A DNA stretch of 64,000 nt from Saccharibacillus qingshengii (GTDB lineage: Bacteria; Bacillota; Bacilli; Paenibacillales; Paenibacillaceae), in contig NZ_JAAZWC010000009.1 in NCBI RefSeq assembly GCF_013185195.1, positions 1 to 64,000 on the forward strand, in the 5' to 3' direction. Below are positions 1 to 8,024 of the stretch, in pieces (the first letter of the stretch is position 1; every line of letters starts with the position of its first letter). Position numbers and translations under genes: made by a program. The notes under the pieces were generated by a model, which saw nothing but the letters and a program-made list of their open reading frames with translations, did not search any database and was not told the DNA's origin.

Positions 1-104
1 TTCTACACGAATCCGGCCATGAGCCCTTTTTGTATTCAGTTCGAGGTGTTGCACTTCATTTTACAATCCGTCACAAATAAAAGATTTTTTCTTCTCCTAT
101 ACAC

Positions 105-170
105 GTCACTTCCTTGATTGATTAGCACAATGTCCTGCCGTAACGAGATATAAAGCTCCAGTAGGTGGCA
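105..170 (-). pseudogene. Relic of a trypsin-like protease gene (His active-site region)
   Basis: Read on the minus strand, this segment gives PPTGALYLVTAGHCANQSRK followed by a stop. The protease encoded at 971-2401 has the matching stretch STGVLYLITAGHCASQG around its catalytic His318, and the DNA is also clearly alike. There is no open frame on either side, so this is a short surviving piece of a second, otherwise deleted or unrelated-by-now copy of the same protease family. It probably marks a past duplication or rearrangement of the AT-rich block. Confidence 0.65.
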
Positions 171-258
171 AAGAAGAGTATGAAAGAACAGTAGTTTAAG
201 CAGATGGGCCAGACGGTGAAGAAGTTGGCAGCATAATTAAGGGGTTAAAGAAAAAGTC

Positions 259-305
259 AAAAAACCGATTTCAAAGACATTAATGTCAAAGAAAGCGGTT
301 TTTTG
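259..305. terminator. Bidirectional intrinsic terminator
   Basis: A-rich/T-rich stem: AAAAAACCGATTTC at 259-272 pairs with GAAAGCGGTTTTTT at 291-304 with one mismatch, and the loop itself holds the palindrome GACATTAATGTC. It lies just past the stop of the minus-strand lipoprotein gene at 315. Confidence 0.75.
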
Positions 306-314
306 AGGAAAAAT

Positions 315-824
315 TTAAGGTTGAATTTCTTCTGCTTTCAGACTTAAAAAAGCTCCATGCTCAGGGTTATATCCTTCAGCACTAAATCCGGCGTTTATTA
401 TTATTTCTCCATTTTGCTTGAAAAATTGCTTGATCTGAGTTTGAGATGATTGAAGAATGATAGTTTGAGTTTGCCACTCATTTGATTTTAATAAACTCCT
501 TTCTTCTACAGTAGAAACACCGATAGGGCCGCCGATTTGCTTGCCATCAATTTTTAATTCGGCAGTGAAAAGGGGATCTCCATGACTGATTGTAATTTCC
601 TGCTCTTCTCCTGTATATCGAATACTCGCTTCTAAGTCAAAAGTGTTGCTTGTATCTTCGAGTCGTGCAACAATTAATCGTATTTCAAAGTTACTGTCCG
701 CTATTTGTTTAGTAGCCGTGATCTCGTTTTTGCCCTCAACGACCGAGTCAGGGGCACTATTTATAGAAGAACAAGCAGTTAGTAATAAAACAAAAAAAAG
801 TAAGAAAAAAAATCGGTTTTTCAC
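315..824 (-). CDS. Lipoprotein of unknown function (paralogue A)
   Basis: A 169-residue secreted lipoprotein: a basic start, a hydrophobic run of about 14 residues, and a lipobox LTAC with the acylated Cys near residue 18. The start is GTG, with GAGGTG about six bases upstream. The mature part is a probable small beta-rich domain (RLIVARLED, ASIRYTGEEQEITISHGDPLF, IDGKQIGGPI). It is a clear paralogue of the protein at 2696-3205: both carry PDSV after the lipobox, then IRYTG, ISHGDPLF, IGGPI, SSQTQIKQF and FLSLKAEEI. This copy is AT-rich in base use, whereas the other has the GC-rich codon use of the rest of the window. No named family was recognised; it may be an adhesion or protease-inhibitor-like domain, but that is a guess. 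It lies downstream of the secreted protease on the same strand and might be co-transcribed with it. Confidence 0.8.
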   Translation of the reverse strand: MKNRFFFLLFFVLLLTACSSINSAPDSVVEGKNEITATKQIADSNFEIRLIVARLEDTSNTFDLEASIRYTGEEQEITISHGDPLFTAELKIDGKQIGGPIGVSTVEERSLLKSNEWQTQTIILQSSQTQIKQFFKQNGEIIINAGFSAEGYNPEHGAFLSLKAEEIQP

Positions 825-970
825 TTGTACACCTCAGATTAAAAAAACATTTTATACCCACAAAAAAACAGAGAGAATAGAAAAGCCTTACGAGAAATTT
901 GGAATTGTTTACAAGGCAAGTAACAAGGTAACTTCAAACGAAATTAATTTAGTAGTAAGGAAAATTTTCT

Positions 971-2401
971 TTAGGGAGTGTACAAGGTCAACCTTAAACC
1001 GTTCATTGCTCTTTCAGCATGAGTATATAGCATATAATTAGTTGGGAAACCATCCCTTGCACCTACAATTCCTTTAAGGGCATTCCCATAAAAAACTGTA
1101 CCTCCGCTATCTCCTTCTTCACAAACTGTGCTGGATTGAAAATAACTTCTTTGGAGTGCTGTATAGTAAACATCTTTTGCAAGTAAAGTTCCTGTAGTAG
1201 TTCCTGTAGTCCTTCCAGATTTACTGACTACTTCTCCGCTATAACTAGAGGATAAAGCTTGTACCATGTTTAAGCGTTCAGAAGTTCCTGGATTCGGACC
1301 CGAAGTTTCATACACAGTATTGCTCGGATTGAAGTTACTTGTATTGATACGAATAGCTCCGGTATCTGCATAGTATCCCATATAAGTTAAAGCCATAGGA
1401 CCAAGTAATTTGCCTCCTTGATAATAATTAGTTCCTTGACTCGCACAATGTCCTGCTGTAATAAGATATAAAACTCCAGTAGAAGGGGACTTAGCAACTG
1501 CCCCAGCAGAACAAGCACTGCCGGTAGGAGATGCTTCATTTATCTCATGACCACCCATTATAAATCCTGTATAAGTGTTTCTTGCAGTCAGAGTAGCCCC
1601 GCCTAAATCTTCATCAAACTTTAAGGGGAAATTCGAAAAAAAAGATTGAATATAATTTTTTTGTTGTTCGGTCGCTTCAGGGATTGACACTACAATCTTT
1701 TGATTTACAAAATCGCTAAACACTTTTGTGATCTTTATACCTTCTTCTTCAAAGGAAGGTATCTTCTCGATCACCAAGCTTGCATAGGATTGGAGTTCTT
1801 CTTCAGAATATTGTACGGCTTTAAATTCAATTTCTTCAGGCTGAATTAAATCTCCACTTTTAAGTGTAGAAACATTTACCTGTGCAAGCAGATCGTCTTC
1901 GACATTCTCGTTTGTTTGAAAAACGTCTTCAGGGTTTGATTTAATTGTATTTTGTTCTTTATAGGTCACAATAATTTTGTGTTCAGGATCTTGCTGAATG
2001 TAAATACCCGCATAGGAGCCGCCAAGTTCAGAATTTTGAAGAGATTTTTCGAATTCTGGCAAAAAATCTTTTTCGACTTGAATTCTTCGATCCATTTCGG
2101 CTTCCTCGCTTTCTGTCAGCAGAACGCCATATTTTTCAATAGAAGATTCATTAGTCAGTTGAATAAAAGATTGAGGCTGATCCGGAAAACCAAACTCTTT
2201 TCTGAATTTTTGATTTAGGTCTTCTTGAGAAATGGATGAAGCGTCTTCTGCGTAAGTATAATTCTGTAAAGTGACCGAAGGGATTAGGAGCGCCAACAAA
2301 GTTAAACAAGTGAAAGCTTTGATAAGACAATTCTTTTCAATTTTATCATTGTAACCTCCGTGTTTATTGATTTTAATTTTATTTTCTTTCGGACTGTTCA
2401 T
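971..2401 (-). CDS. Secreted trypsin-like (S1) serine protease with long propeptide; start region probably frameshifted
   Basis: A 476-codon frame with a hydrophobic signal segment (about residues 27-45), a ~220-residue acidic pro-region, and a chymotrypsin-fold domain. The catalytic triad can be placed: His318 in ITAGHC, an Asp near residue 345 in ADTGAIRI, and Ser432 in EEGDSGG. This arrangement resembles secreted streptogrisin/glutamyl-type proteases that are activated by propeptide removal. The ATG at 2401 has a poor ribosome site. A GGAGG followed five bases later by an ATG at 2349 lies in the next frame and encodes MIKLKRIVLSK before running into a stop after 15 codons; joining it to the main frame would make an ordinary signal peptide (MIKLKRIVLSK then AFTCLTLLALLIPS). 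The likely reading is that one base has been lost near 2310-2320, so the gene may be poorly expressed or the sequence may have an error. Base composition is AT-rich, unlike most of the window. Confidence 0.8.
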   Translation of the reverse strand: MNSPKENKIKINKHGGYNDKIEKNCLIKAFTCLTLLALLIPSVTLQNYTYAEDASSISQEDLNQKFRKEFGFPDQPQSFIQLTNESSIEKYGVLLTESEEAEMDRRIQVEKDFLPEFEKSLQNSELGGSYAGIYIQQDPEHKIIVTYKEQNTIKSNPEDVFQTNENVEDDLLAQVNVSTLKSGDLIQPEEIEFKAVQYSEEELQSYASLVIEKIPSFEEEGIKITKVFSDFVNQKIVVSIPEATEQQKNYIQSFFSNFPLKFDEDLGGATLTARNTYTGFIMGGHEINEASPTGSACSAGAVAKSPSTGVLYLITAGHCASQGTNYYQGGKLLGPMALTYMGYYADTGAIRINTSNFNPSNTVYETSGPNPGTSERLNMVQALSSSYSGEVVSKSGRTTGTTTGTLLAKDVYYTALQRSYFQSSTVCEEGDSGGTVFYGNALKGIVGARDGFPTNYMLYTHAERAMNGLRLTLYTP

Positions 2402-2615
2402 CTTTTAAGAAGAAAATCGCTTAAAAAGACTCATGACAAACTTTTCATTATTTTAATATTTTTTTGTAAAACCTCCCTTTTTGGAAAAATTATCACATGA
2501 AAACAGTACCATATTTTTTTTTTTGAAAAGCATATTAGCAAACTGAGAATTTGGCGCCGTGATACAGGTTTATGTGGCTTAAAAAGTAAGAATCGGAACT
2601 GCAGCGGAATAGGGG

Positions 2616-2658
2616 AAAGCCGCTTTCACAGGCATCATGCCTGCGGAAGCGGCTTTTT
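2616..2658. terminator. Intrinsic terminator
   Basis: AAAGCCGCTTTC (2616-2627) pairs with GGAAGCGGCTTTTT (2645-2658), closing on a small inner stem CAGGCAT/ATGCCTG. It follows the minus-strand lipoprotein gene that ends at 2696 and also lies at the edge of the AT-rich block. Confidence 0.75.
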
Positions 2659-2695
2659 GGTTGTTTGCGGAACAGGGAGTGAGGAAGGCTTGATC

Positions 2696-3205
2696 TTATC
2701 GCGGGATTTCTTCGGCTTTTAGGCTCAGGAAGCTTGCGTTCTCAAGTTCTTCATCTGAAGAATCGAAGTAGGCATGCAGCGTAATCTTCCCGTCTTTTTT
2801 ATAAAATTGTTTGATCTGTGTCCGTGAAGACTGGATTGCGAGATTTTCGGTTATCCACTCTTTTGCTTTTAATGGAGTGGAAAGCCCGACCGCAGAGATG
2901 GATATCGGTCCGCCGATTTGCTCGCCGTCTATGCTTAAAGTAGCAGCAAATAAAGGATCGCCATGGCTGATTATGACTTCCGGCTGATCCCCCGTATAGC
3001 GTATGCCGGCTTCCAGCGTAAAAGTATTATCTTCTTCTTCGATCCGGTCGACGACCAAGCGAAGCTCGAAGTCGCTCTCCTTGATCTGCTTGACGGCGGT
3101 GAACTTGTCGTTGTCTTCGGTAACCGAATCCGGCGTACTGTCGGTAGAGCAGGCGGACAGAAGCAGAAGCAGCAGGACGGTCGGCAAAACGATGCGCTTT
3201 TTCAT
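2696..3205 (-). CDS. Lipoprotein of unknown function (paralogue B)
   Basis: A 169-residue lipoprotein with lipobox LSAC near residue 19. The ATG at 3205 is preferred because AGGAGG sits six bases upstream; a TTG one codon earlier is too close to it. The protein aligns along its whole length with the lipoprotein at 315-824 (shared PDSV, IRYTGDQ/EEQ, ISHGDPLF, IGGPI, SSRTQIKQF, FLSLKAEEI). Its codon use is GC-rich like the bulk of the window, so this looks like the resident copy and the AT-rich one like an incoming relative or a diverged duplicate. No known domain was recognised; the extracellular, membrane-anchored location is the only firm functional statement. Confidence 0.82.
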   Translation of the reverse strand: MKKRIVLPTVLLLLLLSACSTDSTPDSVTEDNDKFTAVKQIKESDFELRLVVDRIEEEDNTFTLEAGIRYTGDQPEVIISHGDPLFAATLSIDGEQIGGPISISAVGLSTPLKAKEWITENLAIQSSRTQIKQFYKKDGKITLHAYFDSSDEELENASFLSLKAEEIPR

Positions 3206-3285
3206 CAAATGCCTCCTTATGTTGGGCCAAGCGTTACTTCATAGACGCTTCCAAACGCCAAAGGTTGAGCCAATCCGCGAAGAAT

Positions 3286-4185
3286 TCAAGGAAAAGTTCT
3301 CATCTGCCCGAAAAAATCGGTCAACCAGCGAATCAGCTCCCGCTGCGCGCCGGTAAGGAACCGGTCCGCGTAATAAGTCAGTTCCAGATGCCGTACCGGT
3401 TCTTCTCCGGACAGGGGAACGGCGACGATCTCCGGGTAGCCTTCGCCGTTTTGCCCGATCAGTCCGGCCGGCTGCACCGTCGCGCCGATCCCGGCGGACA
3501 CGAGCTGCAGCAGCGAGACGGCCGAGTCGGTCTCCATCACCGTCGACAACTCGAATCCCTGTTTGCGGCAGGTCTCGTCGACCAGATCGCGGCCTACATA
3601 CCCTTTGGGATACATGACCAGCGGGTGACTGCGCAGATCCGCAAGCGTAATCCGCTTTCTTCGGGCCAGTTTGCTGTCTGCGCGGACGAACAGGCAGTAC
3701 GGCTCCGATCCGAGCGGAATACGGGTGAGCCGATCGTCTGCCGGTCCCTGGAGTCCGATGCCCAGATCGACCTTGTGACCAAGCACTTCTTCATGCGCAA
3801 AAATGGTCGAGATCACCTGAAGGCGCGTGTCGGGATATTTGGTCTTGAACCGAACGAACAGCGGCACGAGGCGGAAATCGAGGTCCGAAGGCAGCGCCGC
3901 GAGGCGAATCTCGCCCTGACTGCCCGAGCGGAGTTCGGTTGCCGCCGTTTGGATGTCCATTTCCGCCTGCAGCATCTTGGTGCCATAGTGCTTCAGCATT
4001 TTTCCGGCCTCGGTCGCGACGACTTTTTTGCCGATCCGATCGAACAAAGGGATACCGATCTCCGCTTCCAGAACGCGGATCTGCTGGCTTAACGTAGGTT
4101 GGGAGATGCCCAGTTCTTCGGCCGCCCGGGTGAAATGCAGCTGCTCGTACACGGCCAGAAAATAGCGAATGCTGCGCGTATCCAT
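3286..4185 (-). CDS. LysR-family transcriptional regulator
   Basis: A 299-residue regulator with the usual LysR layout: an N-terminal winged helix-turn-helix (LHFTRAAEELGISQPTLSQQI, about residues 16-36) and a C-terminal effector-binding domain of two periplasmic-binding-protein-like halves. Length is normal for the family. It is divergent from the CynX/NimT-type transporter at 4305, a gene pair typical of LysR proteins that control an adjacent exporter or importer. Inverted repeats of CTATCATT/AATGATAG in the shared upstream region are the likely binding sites, so it probably regulates the transporter and itself. The ligand cannot be read from the sequence; cyanate- or nitroimidazole-related compounds are known for relatives, but this is not shown here. 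Confidence 0.9.
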   Translation of the reverse strand: MDTRSIRYFLAVYEQLHFTRAAEELGISQPTLSQQIRVLEAEIGIPLFDRIGKKVVATEAGKMLKHYGTKMLQAEMDIQTAATELRSGSQGEIRLAALPSDLDFRLVPLFVRFKTKYPDTRLQVISTIFAHEEVLGHKVDLGIGLQGPADDRLTRIPLGSEPYCLFVRADSKLARRKRITLADLRSHPLVMYPKGYVGRDLVDETCRKQGFELSTVMETDSAVSLLQLVSAGIGATVQPAGLIGQNGEGYPEIVAVPLSGEEPVRHLELTYYADRFLTGAQRELIRWLTDFFGQMRTFP

Positions 4186-4200
4186 GTTCGGAAATCGCCC

Positions 4201-4256
4201 CTATCATAGTTTTTAACTATCATTCTAATAAGAATAATAGAATTGATCAATGATAG
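4201..4256. promoter_or_regulatory. Probable LysR operator
   Basis: CTATCAT occurs at 4201-4207 and again at 4217-4224 (CTATCATT), and the inverted form AATGATAG at 4249-4256. The repeats lie between the two divergent start codons and overlap the plus-strand promoter, as LysR sites usually do. Confidence 0.5.
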
Positions 4257-4271
4257 AGGCCTGCCTATACT
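4243..4271 (+). promoter_or_regulatory. Sigma-A promoter of the MFS transporter gene
   Basis: TTGATC (4243-4248), a 17-base spacer and TATACT (4266-4271), 34 bases before the ATG at 4305. The rightmost LysR half-site lies in the spacer. Confidence 0.6.
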
Positions 4272-4304
4272 GAAATCGATCCGAATAAATAGGGAGGTGA
4301 GACG

Positions 4305-5441
4305 ATGAAGAACTTTTATACGCTGCTGGCAATCGGGATTGCCGCTCTGAACCTTAGACCTTTGATGACATCCGTCGCTCCCCTGTTGGGCACGATTCAG
4401 CGGGAGCTTGGAATGAGCGGGGCGGCGGCCAGTTTGCTCACGACAATCCCCGTTCTCTGTATGGGGTTGTTCGCGCCGCTTGCGGCCAAGATCGGCGACC
4501 GCCTCGGGTTGGAGCGAACGATCTGGGCTTCTCTCCTGCTGATTGCCGCCATGACCGGCCTTCGGGGCGCGGGGAGCTCTGTCGCTCTGCTGGTCGTAAC
4601 GGCGGTCGTCGGAGGGATCGGGATCAGTCTGGCCGGGCCGCTGCTGTCCGCTTTTATCAAAAAGAGTTTCCCCCAAAGGCCTGCCGTTGTCAGTGTCTAT
4701 TCCGCTTCGATGACGGTCGGGGCGGCACTGGCCTCGTCATTGTCCGTGCCGGTGTATGAGCGGAGCGGAGGGCACCTGAATACGGCGTTGGCCTGCTGGG
4801 CGGTTCTGGGCTTTGCGGCGGCGGCGCTCTGGTGGAGCTTTGCCCGGCGAGGTGCGCCCTCGAAAGGACGGGCGCGCTCCGTACTGCCTCTGCGCAATCG
4901 CAAAGCGATCCGGCTGACCTTGTTTTTTGGCTTGATGGCCGGAATCTTCTACTCGGTGACCGCCTGGATTGCCCCGATTGCGATCGATTTCGGCTATCGG
5001 CCGGATCAGGCTGCGGTATTCCTGAGCCTCTTTACGATCATCCAGATTCCGGTATCCTTGATCGCGCCGGGCTTGGTATCGCGATTAGGCAGCCCGAGAC
5101 CGGTATTGATCGGCTGCGGATTGTTGGAACTGGCGGGCATCGGCATGCTGCTGCTCGGACTGCCGATACTTCCGGCGGTCATCGCACTCGGAATCGGAGC
5201 CGGGGGACTGTTCCCGCTGGCCCTGATGCTGCCGATCGCGGAAGCGCGCACACCCGAAGAAGCCGGAGGCTGGTCGGCTATGACGCAGGGCGGCGGTTAT
5301 ATCCTCGGGGCAATGGGTCCGCTCTCGATCGGTGCTCTGCACGATGCTTCGGGAAGCTTTACGGCAGCGCTGGCGGTTCTGATGGTTGCGATTGCGGCGA
5401 TGATCGCCGTGCAGTGGGGACTGGGCGGAAGCAGAAGTTAA
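4305..5441 (+). CDS. CynX/NimT-family MFS transporter
   Basis: A 378-residue, highly hydrophobic protein with about twelve predicted membrane segments, starting at ATG after AGGGAGGTGAG. The opening LLAIGIAALNLRPLMTSVAPLL, with its conserved N-L-R-P, is characteristic of the CynX/NimT (YeaN/YycB) branch of the major facilitator superfamily, which moves small anions such as cyanate or nitroimidazole-like compounds. It is divergent from a LysR regulator that probably controls it. Its stop overlaps the stop of the convergent ClbS-like gene by four bases. The substrate is unknown. Confidence 0.88.
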   Translation: MKNFYTLLAIGIAALNLRPLMTSVAPLLGTIQRELGMSGAAASLLTTIPVLCMGLFAPLAAKIGDRLGLERTIWASLLLIAAMTGLRGAGSSVALLVVTAVVGGIGISLAGPLLSAFIKKSFPQRPAVVSVYSASMTVGAALASSLSVPVYERSGGHLNTALACWAVLGFAAAALWWSFARRGAPSKGRARSVLPLRNRKAIRLTLFFGLMAGIFYSVTAWIAPIAIDFGYRPDQAAVFLSLFTIIQIPVSLIAPGLVSRLGSPRPVLIGCGLLELAGIGMLLLGLPILPAVIALGIGAGGLFPLALMLPIAEARTPEEAGGWSAMTQGGGYILGAMGPLSIGALHDASGSFTAALAVLMVAIAAMIAVQWGLGGSRS

Positions 5442-5962
5442 AAGGCGGCGGATTTCGCTTTCTTCCACTTCCGGACTTTCCCTCGAAAAGACCCGAACGG
5501 CGCGGCCGAGTTGATATGAATCCACCGGGCCATCGGCCAGTTGGGGTTCTCTCCGGTCCAGCGCCGTTTTCCTTGGACCAACAGCTCTTCGTCGCTTAAT
5601 CCGTCGATCCACGCCAGCCACTGCGCTTCCGCCTGGGCGAACCTTGTTCGCAGTTCCGCCAGCGAGTAGGTTTCGTACTGCCGGTAAAAGTCCGCGTACA
5701 TCTCGCCGAGCCGGTTCCATTTGTATCCGGGCGCAGGCATTGTCGGGACGCCGCCGGCGAGTTCTTCCGCTTCCCAGCTTTGTATCAGCGCCAGCCATCC
5801 CAGCTGATAAGCCAGAATCTCGGCCGGCGTCCGGTCGACATCCGGCAGCCGCAGATCTTTGTCCGATTCGGCGATTTCGTCGTATTCGGCATCCAGTTTG
5901 AGATAAGCGGTATGGATAGCGGCGGTCAGCGCTTCTTTTGACACGTATACGTAACTTGGCAT
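5438..5962 (-). CDS. ClbS/DfsB-family four-helix bundle protein
   Basis: A 174-residue protein starting at the ATG at 5962, which has AGGAGG seven bases upstream; an upstream in-frame ATG at 5995 has no such site. The sequence PSYVYVSKEALTAAIHTAYLKLDAEYDEI and the later DRTPAEILAYQLGWLALIQSWE, PGYKWNRLGEM and NSAAPFGSFRGKVRKW fit the ClbS/DfsB (DUF1706) family. These are DinB-like four-helix bundles; ClbS itself opens the cyclopropane warhead of colibactin, but most members have no known substrate. Here no metal-binding His triad is obvious. The gene stands alone and converges with the MFS transporter. Confidence 0.85.
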   Translation of the reverse strand: MPSYVYVSKEALTAAIHTAYLKLDAEYDEIAESDKDLRLPDVDRTPAEILAYQLGWLALIQSWEAEELAGGVPTMPAPGYKWNRLGEMYADFYRQYETYSLAELRTRFAQAEAQWLAWIDGLSDEELLVQGKRRWTGENPNWPMARWIHINSAAPFGSFRGKVRKWKKAKSAAF

Positions 5963-6053
5963 AGAGGCCCTCCTTTTTCTTCCATCTTTCTTCATTATAG
6001 GCCGGCAAAATGGACAGCGCCTTGTCCGTTTTGCGAACGGAATAACGGCTGTG

Positions 6054-6083
6054 TTGACAGCGGATTCGGAAAAGGATTAAGAT
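6054..6083 (+). promoter_or_regulatory. Candidate sigma-A promoter of the zinc-chaperone gene
   Basis: TTGACA (6054-6059), an 18-base spacer and TAAGAT (6078-6083). A Zur box follows within 12 bases, where it would cover the transcription start. Confidence 0.5.
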
Positions 6084-6094
6084 ATATATAAAGC

Positions 6095-6117
6095 TTAATC
6101 GTAATAATTACGATTAA
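6095..6117. promoter_or_regulatory. Zur box (zinc-uptake repressor operator)
   Basis: A perfect 23-base palindrome with arms TTAATCGTAAT and ATTACGATTAA around a central A at 6106. It contains the 15-base Bacillus Zur core TCGTAAT-N-ATTACGA exactly. It sits eight bases before the CobW-family start codon, so zinc-bound Zur would repress the gene when zinc is sufficient. Confidence 0.9.
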
Positions 6118-6124
6118 ATAACTT

Positions 6125-7372
6125 ATGAGAGCGAGCGTGAATTCATCCATGAGCCAATTCCCTACCCAGCAGACCGACAAAGACTCCCGTATCCCCGTCA
6201 CCGTCCTCAGCGGTTATCTGGGTTCCGGCAAGACGACGCTGCTCAACCATGTGCTCAACAACCGGACCGGGCTCCGAGTCGCCGTGATCGTCAACGATAT
6301 GAGCGAAGTGAATATCGATGCGGATCTGATCCGGGGAGGCGGCGGACTGTCGCGGATCGACGAGAAATTAGTCGAGATGTCGAACGGCTGCATCTGCTGC
6401 ACGCTGCGCGAAGATCTGCTGACGGAAGTGGAGCGGCTGGCGGAAGAAGGATGCTTCGACTATATCCTGATCGAATCGACGGGCATCGGCGAGCCGGTGC
6501 CGGTCGCGCAGACATTCAGCTACGTGGACGAGGAGAACGGCATCGATCTGACCCAGCTGACCCGTCTCGATACGATGGTAACGGTCGTCAATGCGGCCGA
6601 GTTCTGGAACGACTACCAATCGCGCGAGAAACTGCGGGACCGCGGGCAGGAAGTCGAGGCGGAGGATGAGCGGAGCATCGTCGACCTGCTGGTCGAACAG
6701 GTGGAGTTCTGCGACGTGCTGATTCTCAACAAATGCGATCTGGTCGAACCGGAAGAGCTGGACCGACTGGAACAGGTGCTGCGCAGCCTTCAGCCGACGG
6801 CGAAGTTCATTCGCTCGGTTAACGGGCAGGTCGATCCGGCGGAGATTCTGAACACGGGACGCTTCGACTTCGAGCGGGCGAGCGAATCTGCGGGCTGGAT
6901 TCAGGAGTTGATGAAGGAAGAACATACGCCGGAGACGGAAGAGTACGGCATCCATTCCTTTGTCTTTAAAAGAAAAGTACCGTTCCATCCCGAACGCTTC
7001 GGCCGCTGGCTGGGACGTTGGCCGGAAGCGGTCGTACGTTCCAAAGGCATCGTCTGGATGGCGTTCGACAACCGCAAAGCGTATTCGTTCAGCCAGGCCG
7101 GAAGCTCGAAAGAATTCACGAGCGCAGGCATGTGGGTCTCGGCGCTGACGCCGGAGGAGCGGGAGTTCTATTTCGGCGAAGGCGAATCGCTGGAGAATTC
7201 CCCGGATTGGGACGACCGCTGGGGCGACCGTGTGACGAAGCTTGTGCTGATCGGCATCGGCATGGACCGGGAAGCGATCGAACGATCGCTGGATGCGGCG
7301 CTGTTGACGGACGAAGAGCTGGAGCAGGATTGGAGCCGGCTCCCGAATCCGTTTAAGCCGGTTACGGCTTAG
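6125..7372 (+). CDS. Zur-regulated CobW/COG0523-family zinc metallochaperone (ZagA/YciC-like)
   Basis: A 415-residue G3E-family GTPase. Walker A is GYLGSGKT at residues 30-37, the metal-binding C-x-C-C motif is Cys89-Ile-Cys91-Cys92 ([10 protein letters not shown]), and the GTP-specificity NKCD motif follows near residue 204. The C-terminal CobW_C domain covers about residues 285-400. Family members use GTP hydrolysis to hand zinc to client enzymes during zinc starvation; Bacillus subtilis ZagA (YciC), of similar length, is the nearest known type. The perfect Zur box directly upstream supports a zinc role rather than cobalt or nitrile hydratase maturation. The ATG at 6125 has no clear ribosome site; Met9 (6149) is an alternative start. 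The gene is monocistronic by appearance. Confidence 0.92.
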   Translation: MRASVNSSMSQFPTQQTDKDSRIPVTVLSGYLGSGKTTLLNHVLNNRTGLRVAVIVNDMSEVNIDADLIRGGGGLSRIDEKLVEMSNGCICCTLREDLLTEVERLAEEGCFDYILIESTGIGEPVPVAQTFSYVDEENGIDLTQLTRLDTMVTVVNAAEFWNDYQSREKLRDRGQEVEAEDERSIVDLLVEQVEFCDVLILNKCDLVEPEELDRLEQVLRSLQPTAKFIRSVNGQVDPAEILNTGRFDFERASESAGWIQELMKEEHTPETEEYGIHSFVFKRKVPFHPERFGRWLGRWPEAVVRSKGIVWMAFDNRKAYSFSQAGSSKEFTSAGMWVSALTPEEREFYFGEGESLENSPDWDDRWGDRVTKLVLIGIGMDREAIERSLDAALLTDEELEQDWSRLPNPFKPVTA

Positions 7373-7463
7373 GCGGTTCAGAAGGTCTTGGCTCCCGGAT
7401 GTTCAATTCCCTCGCTTGGTGTTAATGAAGGGAAGAGACTTAAGCGGCGGGGAGCGAAGAGCC

Positions 7464-7943
7464 ATGAACGGATACCGATTCGTTAGCGACTGGATGCTGG
7501 AGACGAGTGCGGAAGAATTGTGGAAACTGATCGAGGAACCGGAACGGGCGGATTGGTGGCGGGGCTGTTCGATCTGCAAGCTGAAATCGGGTACTTCCGG
7601 CGACGGGATCGGGGACGAATATCTGACCGTGATCCGGACGCGGATGCTGTACAAGCTGTCTTTTACCGCGCGGATTGTGGAGAAGCGCAGTCCGCATCTG
7701 ATCGAGCTGTGCGCGGACGGTCATCTGGAAGGCAGCGGACGGCTGGAGTTCGAACAGATCGGCGCCTGCACCCGCGTCCGCTACACGTGGGAAGTACGGA
7801 CGAAGAAACGCTGGATGAATATGTGGGCGCCTTTTTTTCGTCCGGCGTTCGTTTGGAACCATAACCGGGTGATGGCGGACTGCCTCGAAGGGCTGACGCA
7901 GCGTCTGGGCATTCGATCGGTGCAGCCCGGAATGGCGGAATAA
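7464..7943 (+). CDS. SRPBCC (START-like) family protein
   Basis: A 159-residue protein starting MNGYRFVSDWMLE at the ATG at 7464, behind GGGGAGCGAAGAG; an earlier in-frame ATG at 7416 lacks a ribosome site. The pattern (FVSDWMLETSAEELWKLIEEPERADWW at the start, a beta-sheet middle, and a long C-terminal helix from about residue 125) is that of the polyketide cyclase/dehydrase or Bet v1-like helix-grip fold, which binds hydrophobic small molecules. No catalytic residues can be assigned. It follows the zinc chaperone by 91 bases but there is no sign of functional linkage. Confidence 0.8.
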   Translation: MNGYRFVSDWMLETSAEELWKLIEEPERADWWRGCSICKLKSGTSGDGIGDEYLTVIRTRMLYKLSFTARIVEKRSPHLIELCADGHLEGSGRLEFEQIGACTRVRYTWEVRTKKRWMNMWAPFFRPAFVWNHNRVMADCLEGLTQRLGIRSVQPGMAE

Positions 7944-7977
7944 GTGACGGGAGAACCTTTTCTCGCCAAAAACAAAA

Positions 7978-8021
7978 AAAGAGCCGGAACAGGTGCATAT
8001 CCGCACTTGTTCCGGCTCTTT
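7978..8021. terminator. Bidirectional intrinsic terminator
   Basis: AAAGAGCCGGAACAGGTGC (7978-7996) pairs with GCACTTGTTCCGGCTCTTT (8003-8021), one G-U pair. A-rich sequence before and T-rich sequence in the stem allow use from both sides, between convergent genes ending at 7943 and 8025. Confidence 0.85.
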
Positions 8022-8024
8022 CCG

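Larger units (their letters stand above)
1..314. other. Intergenic, AT-rich, with gene relics
   Basis: No intact gene is visible. The stretch holds a relic of a serine-protease gene on the minus strand (105-170) and a terminator (259-305). Between them, plus-strand positions 168-261 read as a decayed peptide (GKEEYERTVV, stop, ADGPDGEEVGSIIKG) that may be the remains of another gene. That last reading is only a guess from its protein-like composition. Confidence 0.5.

Noticed and set aside
7416-7463. Upstream start for the SRPBCC gene
   Set aside because: The ATG at 7416 has no ribosome site; the domain begins naturally at 7464.
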